The notes under the pieces: model-generated
What the model saw: the letters and a program-made list of their open reading frames with translations, nothing else
Databases searched by the model: none
What the model was told of the DNA's origin: nothing
In this document: positions 22,951 to 33,217 of the stretch, in pieces
Numbering within the stretch: the stretch's first letter is position 1
Layout of the letters: the number at the start of each line of letters is the position of its first letter
Made by a program: the position numbers and the translations under genes
Assembly (NCBI GenBank): GCA_011009095.1
Contig: VTPC01000994.1
Location: forward strand, 62,001 to 126,000
Direction: 5' to 3'
DNA from: Ignelater luminosus
Taxonomy: Eukaryota; Arthropoda; Insecta; Coleoptera; Elateridae
DNA length: 64,000 bases

Positions 22951-24407
22951 GCATCTTTGTCTTGTAAACAAAGCGGTACATGGTACCTTTGTAGTTTCAG
23001 TTGTCTTATTCTTCACTATGTGTAGCACCTAGTAGTAAGTTACCTCATTTGCACGTCCTTATGCCAGCCCTTTTCTAGAGACGATTATCAATACAGAAAT
23101 TAGGAGAATAGTAGACGTCTTATAGTAACAATCACTTCATTTCAATACTAAGAGAGATCAGAAAAACAAGAAATATCAAATAAAAGTTTGACATTGTACA
23201 TCTTGGAAATGATGCAGAGTATGCTTAAAAAGTTATAAAATGAAAAGAACAGAAATTAAGTAAAGATCGTTCAATGAACAAAAAATTTATCACAAATTGG
23301 TTTCTAACTATAACAAGCATAGATATCACACTTAATTCAAACAGAAAAGTAAAAATTACACCATGCCGGACATAAATGTATGTAAACAAACAGAAAGGAT
23401 ATTTTTCAATGGAAAAAGAGAATTTTTAATGAGATACAAATTAAATAGATCAAAAGGTCTTGTAAAATAAAATTTTAAATTTTAGTTACTTCAGTGTAAT
23501 TTCATCTGCAGGATTTGTAATGGCTAATGAATTAAAGTATGTAGAAAGCCTTTCACAAATTATCCAATGGAGAGCAAAGTTTGTAATTTATTAGCGTTAA
23601 ATTTGAATTTAAAACAGGAACAAGCAATGTGTACATGTGTTAAACAAACATGCTGAACCCAATTATTAATTTTTTATGATTGTTAGATTTTGAATTTTCC
23701 GGCTACATATTACTGGTGTCGGTGTTATCACATTTAAAAATTTTTTTTTATAATAAAATATCTCACTTAAAGCTTTTAAGCTAAAACAAGCTAAAACCTA
23801 ATTTGTCTAACAATAAAATACAAATTTATTACTTCGTTTCACGTCAGAAGAATTACTTGACATTTTGTTATTAATTAGTAAAAGGATATGGAAGGCTTTT
23901 AAATAATTAAAGTGTAGATTTCAAAAACGATGGTTCTTTTAATAATTCACGTTCTATTAGTAGTTTAAGTTTGCAATAAAATTAAAAGCTACAGCAGTTT
24001 GAATAAGCTCGCAATTTACCTTGCGTATGTTTCAAGACAGTATTTGTAGATCATTTTTAATGATTATCAACAACCAGCAGGTCATATCAAGAAAATACTG
24101 TTTCTTATTCCATAAAATTGGAAAAACACCAGATAAAATTAAAGATTCTTTTAATATAAATTTTCTATTTCGCGTTCTCGATTTAATTCAATTTGAACAA
24201 TACTTCATAACAACGAAGCCCAGTATATCATGTACACAAAATCTACTATAACCTACGTGTTAATAATGCGTACGTTTCCTTGACTTTTCTATGTCAAAAG
24301 CACAACCTGAATACTGTTATGAGCTGACTCCTTTTACAAAGAAAAGGAAAAGTCTGAGAAAGCTCGAAATAATATCAACTGAATTAGGTCCAAATCTGAT
24401 GGGAAGT
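22951..24407. other. intergenic AT-rich sequence, no gene recognised
   Basis: Very AT-rich. A 76-codon frame at 24021-24251 shows no domain. Confidence 0.45.
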
Positions 24408-24443
24408 CCGGCCCTTGGGCCGGGTCAAACCTATGCCTGAGGG
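24408..24443 (-). repeat. possible piggyBac-type terminus next to TTAA
   Basis: TTAA lies at 24444-24447. Read on the minus strand from 24443, the sequence begins CCCTCAGGCATAGG and then reaches a perfect palindrome, CCGGCCC-TT-GGGCCGG (24408-24423). CCY after TTAA and a subterminal palindrome are piggyBac-like, and the element at 26072 has the same design. No opposite end was found. Confidence 0.35.
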
Positions 24444-24447
24444 TTAA

Positions 24448-26071
24448 GATCGAACTGTGCCCTTTTTTCTACGCGCTACTCCCCGTTTAAGTTAAACAAG
24501 TAATTCTGAAAAATTTGGAATTTTGATGTATAAAGTATTCAAATCTACATTAAAATTGATTAATTGCTTGACATTGAACGAAGTAACCTTGAAAATCCAT
24601 AGATAATTTTAAACATACTAATTAATACTTCCTTCGTACTTTCGCTGTTTCTGTTCAAGCTGAAGGTAAAGTTTTCTCAAGTTTTAGGGAGTTGTTGATT
24701 ATCATTCTAACGGAACTTTTATTCAATCACGTTCATAAATAAACACTACACTAAAGAACAACAGTTCTTTGACCCTCCTCTGTACACTTCAGAAACAAAC
24801 TTCTACGCGTCCTAAAAATGTGATTACCATCGAAAAAGCACTACTTGCACGTACGAGTATCGTAAAAGCAGTAAACGTAAAAGAAGCTACTACCGAAGTA
24901 GTATCTCTGTTTTTGAAAATACATGAAAATTCTGTTTAGAAGCATGGTCCTGAATCACAAAAGAAAGCGAAATAGCTTTTAAATAAAACAATAACGTTCT
25001 CTTTATTATTAATTTTCATACAACAAATAAGATTCAAGATGAATGCTAACGATGCATGAATTTAATATAACTGCGACATGAGATGAGATTTGTATGCAAT
25101 TTGTAAAGAAGGCTAAATTCTACATAGTCACTTTGGAGAGCTTACTCTTTGCAAAGTTTACATGTTTGCTAAAAATAAAAAAATTCACAACTACAGCGCA
25201 AACGTGGTTCGCATTACATTTCAGAATATTACCAGACGCTGTGTAAAACAAGGAAATGACGTTGTTTATGTAGAAATTTATTTTTTGCACATATTCATGT
25301 CTGAGTGAAATACATGCATAAAAGGTAAAGCAGTAATCTTGAATTTTAAATGTGTTTTCTGGAGTACAACATGCTACCTTGGAAACACAGAGAACTTTGT
25401 GATATTAAACTTGCATCGCATTAAAAATTCTTGGGAAAACGTAAACGTGCAAGTAAATTTAAAGCGAAGCAACCTAAGCAATAGACAAAATTGCAGTGCA
25501 ACATAATCAACACGAAGTGAAGACGGTCGGAAATGAAAGAATCATCATGACTATGCAAAAATAAAGAACGTTTTGGAAAATTAAAAAATACATTTGCAAC
25601 AAACTTTATTTATTTATATCTTAAAAACGTAAAGAACATAAATTAATGCAATCGAAATAACACAAAAACTGAAACATACACAGAAGCGAGATTGAAATGA
25701 AGATAATTCCAGTTGTATTGTCTTGGTAAGACTCTAGTTTTACTAAGTTCTAAGTACCAGTGGCGACGTCAGCGGGTTATCAAGATGGACTCAAGCCTGT
25801 CTAGTATGCGCTGTGACCTCTTAGAAAAATTGTTCGGAGGATGAGGGTGTACTCCGCTTTAACTCTAGATTAATTCTTCTACGTTAATCCAAGGCTTTAC
25901 ATAATAAAAAATTCATTAAGAACAGATTTTTGTAATAAAAAGAATGCTATCATGAGATCCACTGGTTTAGTTAAAAGGTACAAATTGCAAAAAAACACCA
26001 TTTAGATATGTCAAAAGTTAATGTAGAAAAAATAATCAAAAACTTTTTTTAATTTTAATTTTTCCATTTAA
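24448..26071. other. intergenic AT-rich sequence, no gene recognised
   Basis: No supported gene. CAGTGGCGACGTCAGCGGG near 25758 resembles a hAT-type terminus but has no partner. Confidence 0.4.
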
Positions 26072-26906
26072 CTCTTATCCGGGAAAAGTATTTTAGCTAC
26101 GTTACCGGGCAAGGTGGGTCCAGTGGACCCGCCTTTGCATTATAAAGTTAGTGTGGTACTTTTCGTTAGTATTGCATACACGGGCAATTAAATAAGATAA
26201 AAACAATTACTATTTAAGGTGACTAGAAGTAAGTGTCTTCCCTGGTTCCATATAATTCTGCAAAATCGTATAACGTAATTTACCTAGAAGGGCATTAGAG
26301 ATTCAAAAACCATATTTTTGTATTGGGTATTCTTCATTTCTGTATAATTTTTCTACAAAGTCATGTATTTTATTTTAAAACCCAAGTATATAACGTAATT
26401 TATTTAAAAGAGCAGCAGAGGTACAATAACAGGTATCAATTAGCCTTGCATTCCTATTTGATACTACTAGACATACAAAAGACCTTTTCAAAATTATTTT
26501 AAAAACTCTCAACGTTTGCAATTTTTATAAGGGGTCAGTTTATTTTTGTATCTCAGTACATTGACATCTAAAAAATATTTTGTATTCTACTATATTCATA
26601 AAACCATAAACCACCGTAATTATCATTAATATTGTCATTTGAAACTTACAACAACAAAAGATAAACATAATTTACAGAGCATTGTTTAGTATTAATAGAA
26701 ATGCCCGGTTATTCAATAATCAACTTAAGAAATTTCTTGTTTCATCTACTAAATGTACATTAAAATATTTGACTAGCTGATAACACTCTACCTAAGGTAT
26801 TCTTAGAAGCCAAAAGCGCTCATTACCTTAAGACGAATATTTTAGAAAATATAACAAAGTAAAATGGGCGCCCGCGTCCATTGCATCCACCTTGACCGGA
26901 TAAGGG
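26072..26906. mobile_element. non-autonomous piggyBac-type element (835 bp)
   Basis: TTAA flanks both sides (26068-26071 and 26907-26910), the piggyBac target site. The left end begins CTCTTATCCGG. The right end, read inward, begins CCCTTATCCGGTCAAGGTGG. The left side continues with CAAGGTGGGTCCA after an extra 26 bp that duplicates the CCGGG word. Both ends then share the GGTGGrTsCArTGGAC core, which on the left forms the palindrome GGGTCCA-G-TGGACCC (26116-26130). The interior is AT-rich and has no trace of a transposase, so it would depend on an enzyme supplied in trans. Confidence 0.75.
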
Positions 26907-26910
26907 TTAA

Positions 26911-27762
26911 AAAGAACTGTGGTACAAAAGAAACATCGATATCGGTTTTTAAACAGTGTAAAACACAAAGGTTTTGTAAAAGAAGGATGTTGAAAAGTTT
27001 TGCTTGGTATTTTACCATCGGCGTAAACTCAACGAATGGTTACAATATTGGAGAAAAGGTAGTCTTATTTCTAACAGACGATTAGTGCCATAAAGAAAAG
27101 ATTATCTATTGCAACAATTACTTTACTTCTATCAAATTGTTAGAAAACTTAAATTATAAAAAAACCCAGCATGTGGTACTATAAGATCAAACAGAAGAGC
27201 AAAGCCGAAAAATGTGATGAGTTTGATTATAGAGTATCGAACACGAATGTCTAATTTTGTAAATGGAAAGGGCATACCGAGTACTTAACAGTACCGTTGG
27301 GAAGCGAAGGATTAAATTAATTTGTATTTTTTATTTATATTACACTTTGTATTTCTAAATTTGAAAAATTTAAATTATTTATTATTTATTTAACTGATAA
27401 GTATAACAGCAAACTGTAAATAAATATGTAACTATGTACCTTATAGGCATAAAGTTAAATAACAGTAACATACATAAAAATTCTCTCCATGTCAAAAGAA
27501 ATATTACTTATTTGCGTGAGGTGGTTCAGGCTGTTTTAAATTAAAAATAATAAAAATGTAAAAACAAATCTAATTTTTAACATGAACAGATTTCTCTGTG
27601 AGGCCCCTGGCTGCAGGGTGATAACGATAAGGTGAACTGACTTTATGTATGATATCATTGGTTTTCAAGAAATTTTCAAATTCATATTATAGAAATTGTC
27701 CTCCATTATTACTTCCTAATACTAACTACTAAAGATTGCACCAATTAGTATAAAGTAATAAG
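26911..27762. other. intergenic sequence with one dispersed repeat
   Basis: No gene recognised. The segment 27315-27394 recurs at 36930-37012, and GTAATAAG at 27755-27762 is the left copy of the hAT target duplication. Confidence 0.5.
27315..27394 (+). repeat. dispersed AT-rich repeat, copy 1
   Basis: About 80 bp that align in the same orientation with 36930-37012 with only a few differences (shared words ATTAATTTGTA, ATTACACTTT, TTGAAAAATTT). Copy 2 directly follows a Ty3/gypsy pol relic, so this may be a piece of LTR or 3' untranslated sequence. Confidence 0.55.
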
Positions 27763-27904
27763 AAAAGACCGGATTTCTAGACAAGTGTCTAATTTTAGAT
27801 TTTATAGGCAAGCGGAGGAAAATTTGTTTTACAATAATCTACGCATTTTTCACTTAAAAAAAAAAATTTTAAGTGCTTAAGTGCGTTTTTTCTATGTTTT
27901 AGAA

Positions 27905-28040
27905 ATAAATGCCTACAATCTTCAATGCCTGCCTATAAATGCCTATTTTGCCTAAATGGATGCCTAGTTTACCTAAATTGATGCCTAGTCTGCCCAAATG
28001 GATGCATAGTTTACCTAAATGAGTGCATATTTTACTTGTA
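27905..28040. repeat. left subterminal TGCCTA array of the hAT element
   Basis: TGCCTA or one-base variants (TGCATA, TACCTA, TGCCCA) recur about a dozen times at short, irregular spacing. They are matched by a similar cluster at the right end. Clusters like this bind transposase in Ac-type hAT elements. Confidence 0.8.
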
Positions 28041-28612
28041 TAAATTTTTAAACTGAATATTTTACTTTAAGAATTTCTAAAATACAATGTCAGTATTGTT
28101 ACCTTTATTTATTAAGATACGTTAGATATTTTTAAAAATTTGCTTTCAACTTTTAAAGAAACCTTTTATACTTCATTTCAGATGTCCAGGCAATAATAAA
28201 TCATAATTTCGGCAAACGGTTCAAAAATGTTACAATAAGCAATAAAGCTATTCATTAAAAGTAAGAAGTAGCAAAGAAAGGGTGTTCTTACCAAAACATA
28301 ATCCGCTTAAGGTGTTTGCATTGATAGGCGTTTAAACAAGTCAGACTCCTCATATACGTGCCAAATTTTAAGAAGCAAATTAACCTTAAATGTTATTTAA
28401 GTAAGTGTATCTTCTTTATAAAACCACAAAAATTCAAGTATAACCAATAAAACGCCAGGAATCTAGACTTAGACTAGGTCTAGAATTTAAACCGTTTAGG
28501 AATCTGGCTATTAAGTTAGTTGCCTTCAAACTTTTTTGGGAAAACATCGTACTTGTTCAGGTACTTTCAAAGTGTAAGGGTTGAAACTGTGTTTTATTTG
28601 TGGGCTTGAATA

Positions 28613-30463
28613 ATGCCGAAAGAAAAATCTTCTTTAAGGGTGATGCTTGAATAGTAAACCAAAAATAAAGATCATTTTCTTACTGATGGAGAGGTATTAT
28701 TTTGTCAAGCATGCGACAAAACGGTAAGTGGAAAGGTATTTTTTAGTACATACATATTTAAATTGATAAATAGATGTACAGGTTACAACTTATTTACTGA
28801 TTTTAGATACAATGTTCTAAAAAATGTCATGTTACGCAACATGAAAACACTGCAACACACCAAAAAAAATGTTAGTAGAGTTAAAACCAAGCAAACTTTA
28901 ATTACAATGTCTCAAGCTGGAGGTAGTAACATCAATGATCTTTATTTAGATTTATGTGAATTAATGGTTGCTTGTAATATTCCATGGCATAAAACTGAAA
29001 ATGTTTACCTCAAAAATTTTTTTGAAAAATATTGCACATGAATCTACTCTCAGGAAAAACTTTTTGCCATTATTGTATCAAAATGTAAGTTAAGCAAAAT
29101 GATTTATTAATCAACACTAAATATTAATTTGCTATTTTAGAACATAAACAGCATACGAAACGATGTAGGAGAGAATGATATTTGGGTCTGTATAGATGAA
29201 ACTACGGACATCAAATCAAAATATGTGTGTAACATAATTGTGGGTAAATTATCTGCTGATGCTGTATCCGCGCCACATTTACTGGCTTGCAAATTCTTAG
29301 AAAAAACTAATCATGCTACTATCGCTAGTTTTTTCAACGAATCATTAGGTAGGTTACGTACTATGTAATTCTAATTTTAAAAAACTAACGAGCATCTCTG
29401 TACTTGTTAAGAATGATCAAAGTGAATTACCTAATGTATTTACATATACTATAATTCTATGGTAATTTGTTTTGATCATTCTTAATAATTGGTTACTTCC
29501 AGAGGGATTTCTCATAAAATTAATTACATCTCTACTTGTTTTAATGGCAGTAATCAACTAGTGTGTTTTATTTTACTTATACTTTATTTCCTTCGTATTT
29601 CAGCAATTTTATGGCCAGGAGAAATGCATCATGAAAGAGTTAAAATTTTTTACTCAGACGCAGAGATCCAGAGATGCTGCATGTAACTTGTATAGCACAT
29701 GCACTTAATTGTGAAGTGATAAGAAAGCAGTATGAAGATGTAAATAGCTTAATTTCATACACGAAAAAAGTATTTATAAAAGTACCTACACGAACCGAAT
29801 TATATAAGCAAGTGAATCCGGACATACCACTGCCTCCTGAGCCAGTACTAACTAGATGGGAAACTTGGTTGCAAGCTGCTTTTTTCTACTGCGAATATTT
29901 TCATCAAGTGAAAGAGGTGAACATTTTTAAAATAAGTTATTCCTATTAAGAAAATTAAACACATATACATATATTCTTTATAGGTTGTTATGCAATTTGA
30001 TGCGGAAAGTTCTGACGCAATAAAGCAAGCTCAGCGTTGTTTCCAAAACAACAGAGTTGAACATAATCTTAGCTATGTAAATTCTCACTTTAAAATTCTG
30101 GTAAATAGTATTAAAGAACTGGAAACTCAAGGTTTGCCCTTAACAAGAAGTTTGCTTATTTTAAAAACGGTAAATGCGTTTTTGTCCTCCGCTCCAAGAA
30201 AAGTTGCAATTTCTGCTAAAAATAAATTGGATTGCGTATTAAAAGGTAATACAGATTTGGAGGTACTAGTCTCAATTAATTAAATTTTGTGTGGATCAGA
30301 TGTAGCTATGCCTTTTAATTATAATATTAAAAGCTGTGACGTTCCAAAATATAAATTTGCTCCAGTAACTAGTTGCGACGTAGAAAGATCTTTTTCTGCA
30401 TACAAATTAATTTTAAGTGACAAACGACATAACTTGTCCGAACGTTCGTTGAACACCTATTAG
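28613..30463 (+). pseudogene. hAT transposase pseudogene, five exons
   Basis: A hAT transposase with clear GT-AG introns: exons at about 28613-28723, 28807-29084, 29141-29348, 29604-29916 and 29984-30463. Joining exons 1 and 2 gives a BED-type zinc finger (FCQACDKT at the end of exon 1; VTQHENTATHQKK in exon 2). Exon 3 has the first catalytic motif, CIDETTD. Exon 4 has FYSDAE (second D) and MLHVTCIAHALN, then LTRWETWL. Exon 5 ends in the hAT dimerisation region (SCDVERSFSAYK). Breaks: two stops early in exon 1, a shift at an A8 run (28862-28869), a shift near 29030, a shift near 29665, a TAA at 30281-30283 with the same frame continuing after it, and a final shift at 30461. The splice junctions restore reading phase, which supports them. 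Confidence 0.87.
29407..29485. repeat. 79-nt imperfect hairpin in hAT intron 3
   Basis: TTAAGAATGATCAAA at 29407 pairs with TTTGATCATTCTTAA ending at 29485, and the pairing continues inward (GAATTACC with GGTAATTTG). It lies wholly inside the intron between exons 3 and 4. It may be a tiny MITE or a structured intron element. Confidence 0.7.
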
Positions 30464-30799
30464 TTTCCTATTGCGGATGTAAAACTTCAAGTTAGATTTT
30501 TGTTGTATATAATATGTGCTTATATTGTAGTACTTCTAATAATAAAATGTATTTCTAATATTGTAATTTGTTTTTAGATGTATTATTTAACATGTTTTGA
30601 GTTTTTTATCGATTTAACATTTCATCATGTCAATATTATTTTACATAGAATACTTGGAATATTTAGTTGTTCAACACAATAATTATTAAATACTCACTTC
30701 TAGTTCACAAAATTAATTATAAAGACATATAAAGATTAAGCAGTAAAGTTAAAAATCTTGAATGAATTTTCTTAAGAATTATTAAATCGCATAAAATTG

Positions 30800-30980
30800 C
30801 TATTTAGTCACCTAAGTGTTTATTTGGTTGCCTAAAATGCCTATTTGGTGACCTAAAGTGCTTATTTCGTTGCCTAAAATGCCTCTTTGACCGTCTAAAT
30901 TGCCTATAATGATGCCTACTTTGAAGGTTTTTAGTGCCTATTTGCCTGCCTATTTTGATGATCTTTAGTGCCTAAAAATC
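30800..30980. repeat. right subterminal TGCCTA array of the hAT element
   Basis: TGCCTA or variants (GACCTA, GTCTA) occur about twelve times in 180 bp, ending in the terminal repeat itself, which contains AGTGCCTAAAAATCCGG. Confidence 0.8.
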
Positions 30981-30997
30981 CGGTCTCTAGTAATAAG

Positions 30998-32059
30998 TAT
31001 CTATAAATGGACGTGCAAAATCAACATGCACCCTATCTAATGGTTTTTCTGCAGTTTCCCATGGATGGAGTTGTATTTTTACGGAGTCTTTCTGTAACTT
31101 GTTACAGTGTACACAATTTCTGCAAAGATTTTCGATATCTAAATCAATTCATGGCCATTAACAATAACTGCGGGTTAATACCTTCATTCGAACTATACCG
31201 AAATGTGACGCATGTAGTTCTTTAGTAGGAATAACTACTCTGTAACCTCTAAATATACAACTGTTTTGTAAACTGAATTTATTATGCGATATTCAAAATC
31301 TTTCAATATTTGTAACTGCTTTACCAGTCTTTAAACGGTTAAGTAATTGTATTGATAAAAAGTCTTTACTGGTTTCTTCAGCTAATATTCTAGCTGTTAT
31401 TGGCAAAGCTTCTATGTGACATATTTCAAAATAATGTAGCTCATCAATGCAATTCGAGGGTTGCTTCGAACATACTGATAAACGAAACAGTGAATGTTTA
31501 TACTTTAATTAATAAAGGATTAAAAATATGTTTTCTGATTGGTAAAAACAAGATAGACATATCGTAAAAGCATTTAATTCACTTTATTCATATGGCGCAT
31601 TGCTTCATCATGTGCATGTGCAACAAAAGTGGTACATTTATTTTAAAAAATCGAGACTATTCCAAAATATAACCTTACAAATGTAGTTTAACAAATAATA
31701 CAGCCAATAAATGTAAGAAAAAGAATTTGAAAATTTTGTAATTCCAAGGGCATTTGCAAAAAGTATGTTTTAAAAATAGAGTATAAACCAACAAAATAAA
31801 AAAGATTACAGAAATTTTCATAATTTAGGACATACTGAGTTTCGAAATAAGTTTTTACTTAATATGAATGTCAACGATATTATCTACTACAAATTTTGAT
31901 TTCAATTCAAGCTTTAGAGTAAGTTTAATGTTATTAAAACAATTTCATAGATTTTTTCTAAAAGTTGAATTACTTATTGCCAAACCGAATTAAACGTACC
32001 GAGGATTTGCAAAAGTTAATGTTCAATACAAAAATGTTAAAATTGAATTTACATACCCA
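30998..32059. other. intergenic sequence, no gene recognised
   Basis: AT-rich, between the hAT element and Tigger-like element B. A 72-codon frame at 31007-31225 shows no domain. Confidence 0.45.
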
Positions 32060-32088
32060 ATTGTTGGCATGAGACTAGTTATTGGCAT

Positions 32089-32690
32089 GTGATACACTCT
32101 ACAGGGGGGTTAATTGACCTAATTTCTATCCATTGACCAATCCAACCCCGACTTTCCTTTCCTACAACCATCCCAATTTTATTACCCTAAAAATCATATA
32201 AAAACCCGCGCCTCTCACCCAATCGCTCTCTTATACTCCAGCTCTTGTACCTCTTATACTCCAGTTTTCATACCTCTTATCCAAGCTCTTGTCTTCTAAC
32301 GCTCCTTATTTAAAACTCGGCCAACAACCTTCCAACCACCCTGACCTAAATTCATTCAACCCGTCCTGCTACAACCCTCTTTGTCCGCAGCGACCTACTT
32401 CCCTTAACCATTCATCCAACTACCTGCTTGCCGGTCGACTCTACCACTACAATAGCAAAGTGGGTTTCTTTTAAACAATTTTATCCCAACCATTTCTCCT
32501 GTCCTACATTCCTTTTAACAAACCTTACATAAAATTAAAGTAAAAGTAAGATTAAAAACTTTTGCTTTTTCAAAATAAATGAAGTCCAAAAATTCGCCGC
32601 TTCAAAAGGCCGTTCTTTTCAGAACGCGCGAACATCCAGCCTGAAACGCCGTTATCTAGCCCCCCCCCCCAGCCTCGCCAAACATTGCCG
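32089..32690 (+). repeat. LTR-like or promoter-like pyrimidine-rich insert
   Basis: The plus strand is rich in C and T. It has a TATA box (TATAAAA at 32197-32203) followed by GC-rich sequence, a short tandem repeat, and a polyadenylation word AATAAA at 32574-32579. A run of ten or more C closes it near 32660. This layout suits a solo LTR, but I found no certain TG...CA borders or target duplication. Confidence 0.35.
32228..32293 (+). repeat. 23-bp tandem repeat, about 2.9 copies
   Basis: CTCTTATACTCCAG begins units at 32228 and 32251, and a shortened unit CTCTTATCCAAG begins at 32274. It lies just downstream of the TATA box. Confidence 0.8.
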
Positions 32691-33217
32691 TCTGACGAGC
32701 TAGCCGGTAACACACGTTGTCAGTCTTAATAATTTTTACAGTTTCTGTGTAATATAATTCAATATTCGTAGTATATTTTTTGTCTGGCAACATTGTTTGA
32801 AACAAGAAGTGCATTATGTATGCTGCCATATGGTTTTTATACATGTAGTGAAGTGTTTAAAGAAGGAATGTTCTTTCCGTAATGTTTTAAGGTAAGAAAT
32901 CAAGATATATGTTATATAATGCTTGCTTGGGAATCGTCTAAAACGGATACTTTCCTAAATACCTATACACATTGTAGTAGCTTTGTATAATACATAATGC
33001 TTATTTCTAGTAAACATGATGTTTAACCCAACATTTCTTTGGCAGGAATTTACTTTTTTTTTGTGGTGCCAACTATTGGAATTAAAAAACTCATAATTCT
33101 AGCTATTACTATTATTATTAATTAGATATATATGCATTTTTTAACATTTTTCTAGTTATTGTCATTACGATAAATTGTAATAAACTTTGGAAAAACGATT
33201 GTATTTATTAATTTCAG

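Larger units (their letters stand above)
27763..30989 (+). mobile_element. hAT transposon with 8-bp target duplication (3227 bp)
   Basis: The 8-bp direct repeat GTAATAAG occurs at 27755-27762 and 30990-30997, exactly outside the element. Read inward, the right end is TAGAGACCGGATTTTTAGGC and the left end is AAAAGACCGGATTTCTAGAC. TAGAG fits the hAT terminal consensus YARNG. Inside are clusters of TGCCTA near both ends and a five-exon transposase pseudogene on the plus strand. Target duplication length, end sequence and protein class all agree, so the boundaries are secure. Confidence 0.93.

Noticed and set aside
25758..25776. CAGTGGCGACGTCAGCGGG as a hAT terminus
   Set aside because: No matching opposite end and no 8-bp duplication found.
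27905..28040. Regularly repeated short words, reminiscent of a CRISPR array
   Set aside because: The repeat is six bases with irregular spacing, lies inside a hAT element in eukaryotic DNA and recurs at its other end.
32289..32474. 61-codon frame rich in Pro, Ser and Asn
   Set aside because: It lies in C/T-rich LTR-like sequence just after a TATA box, and composition alone explains it.
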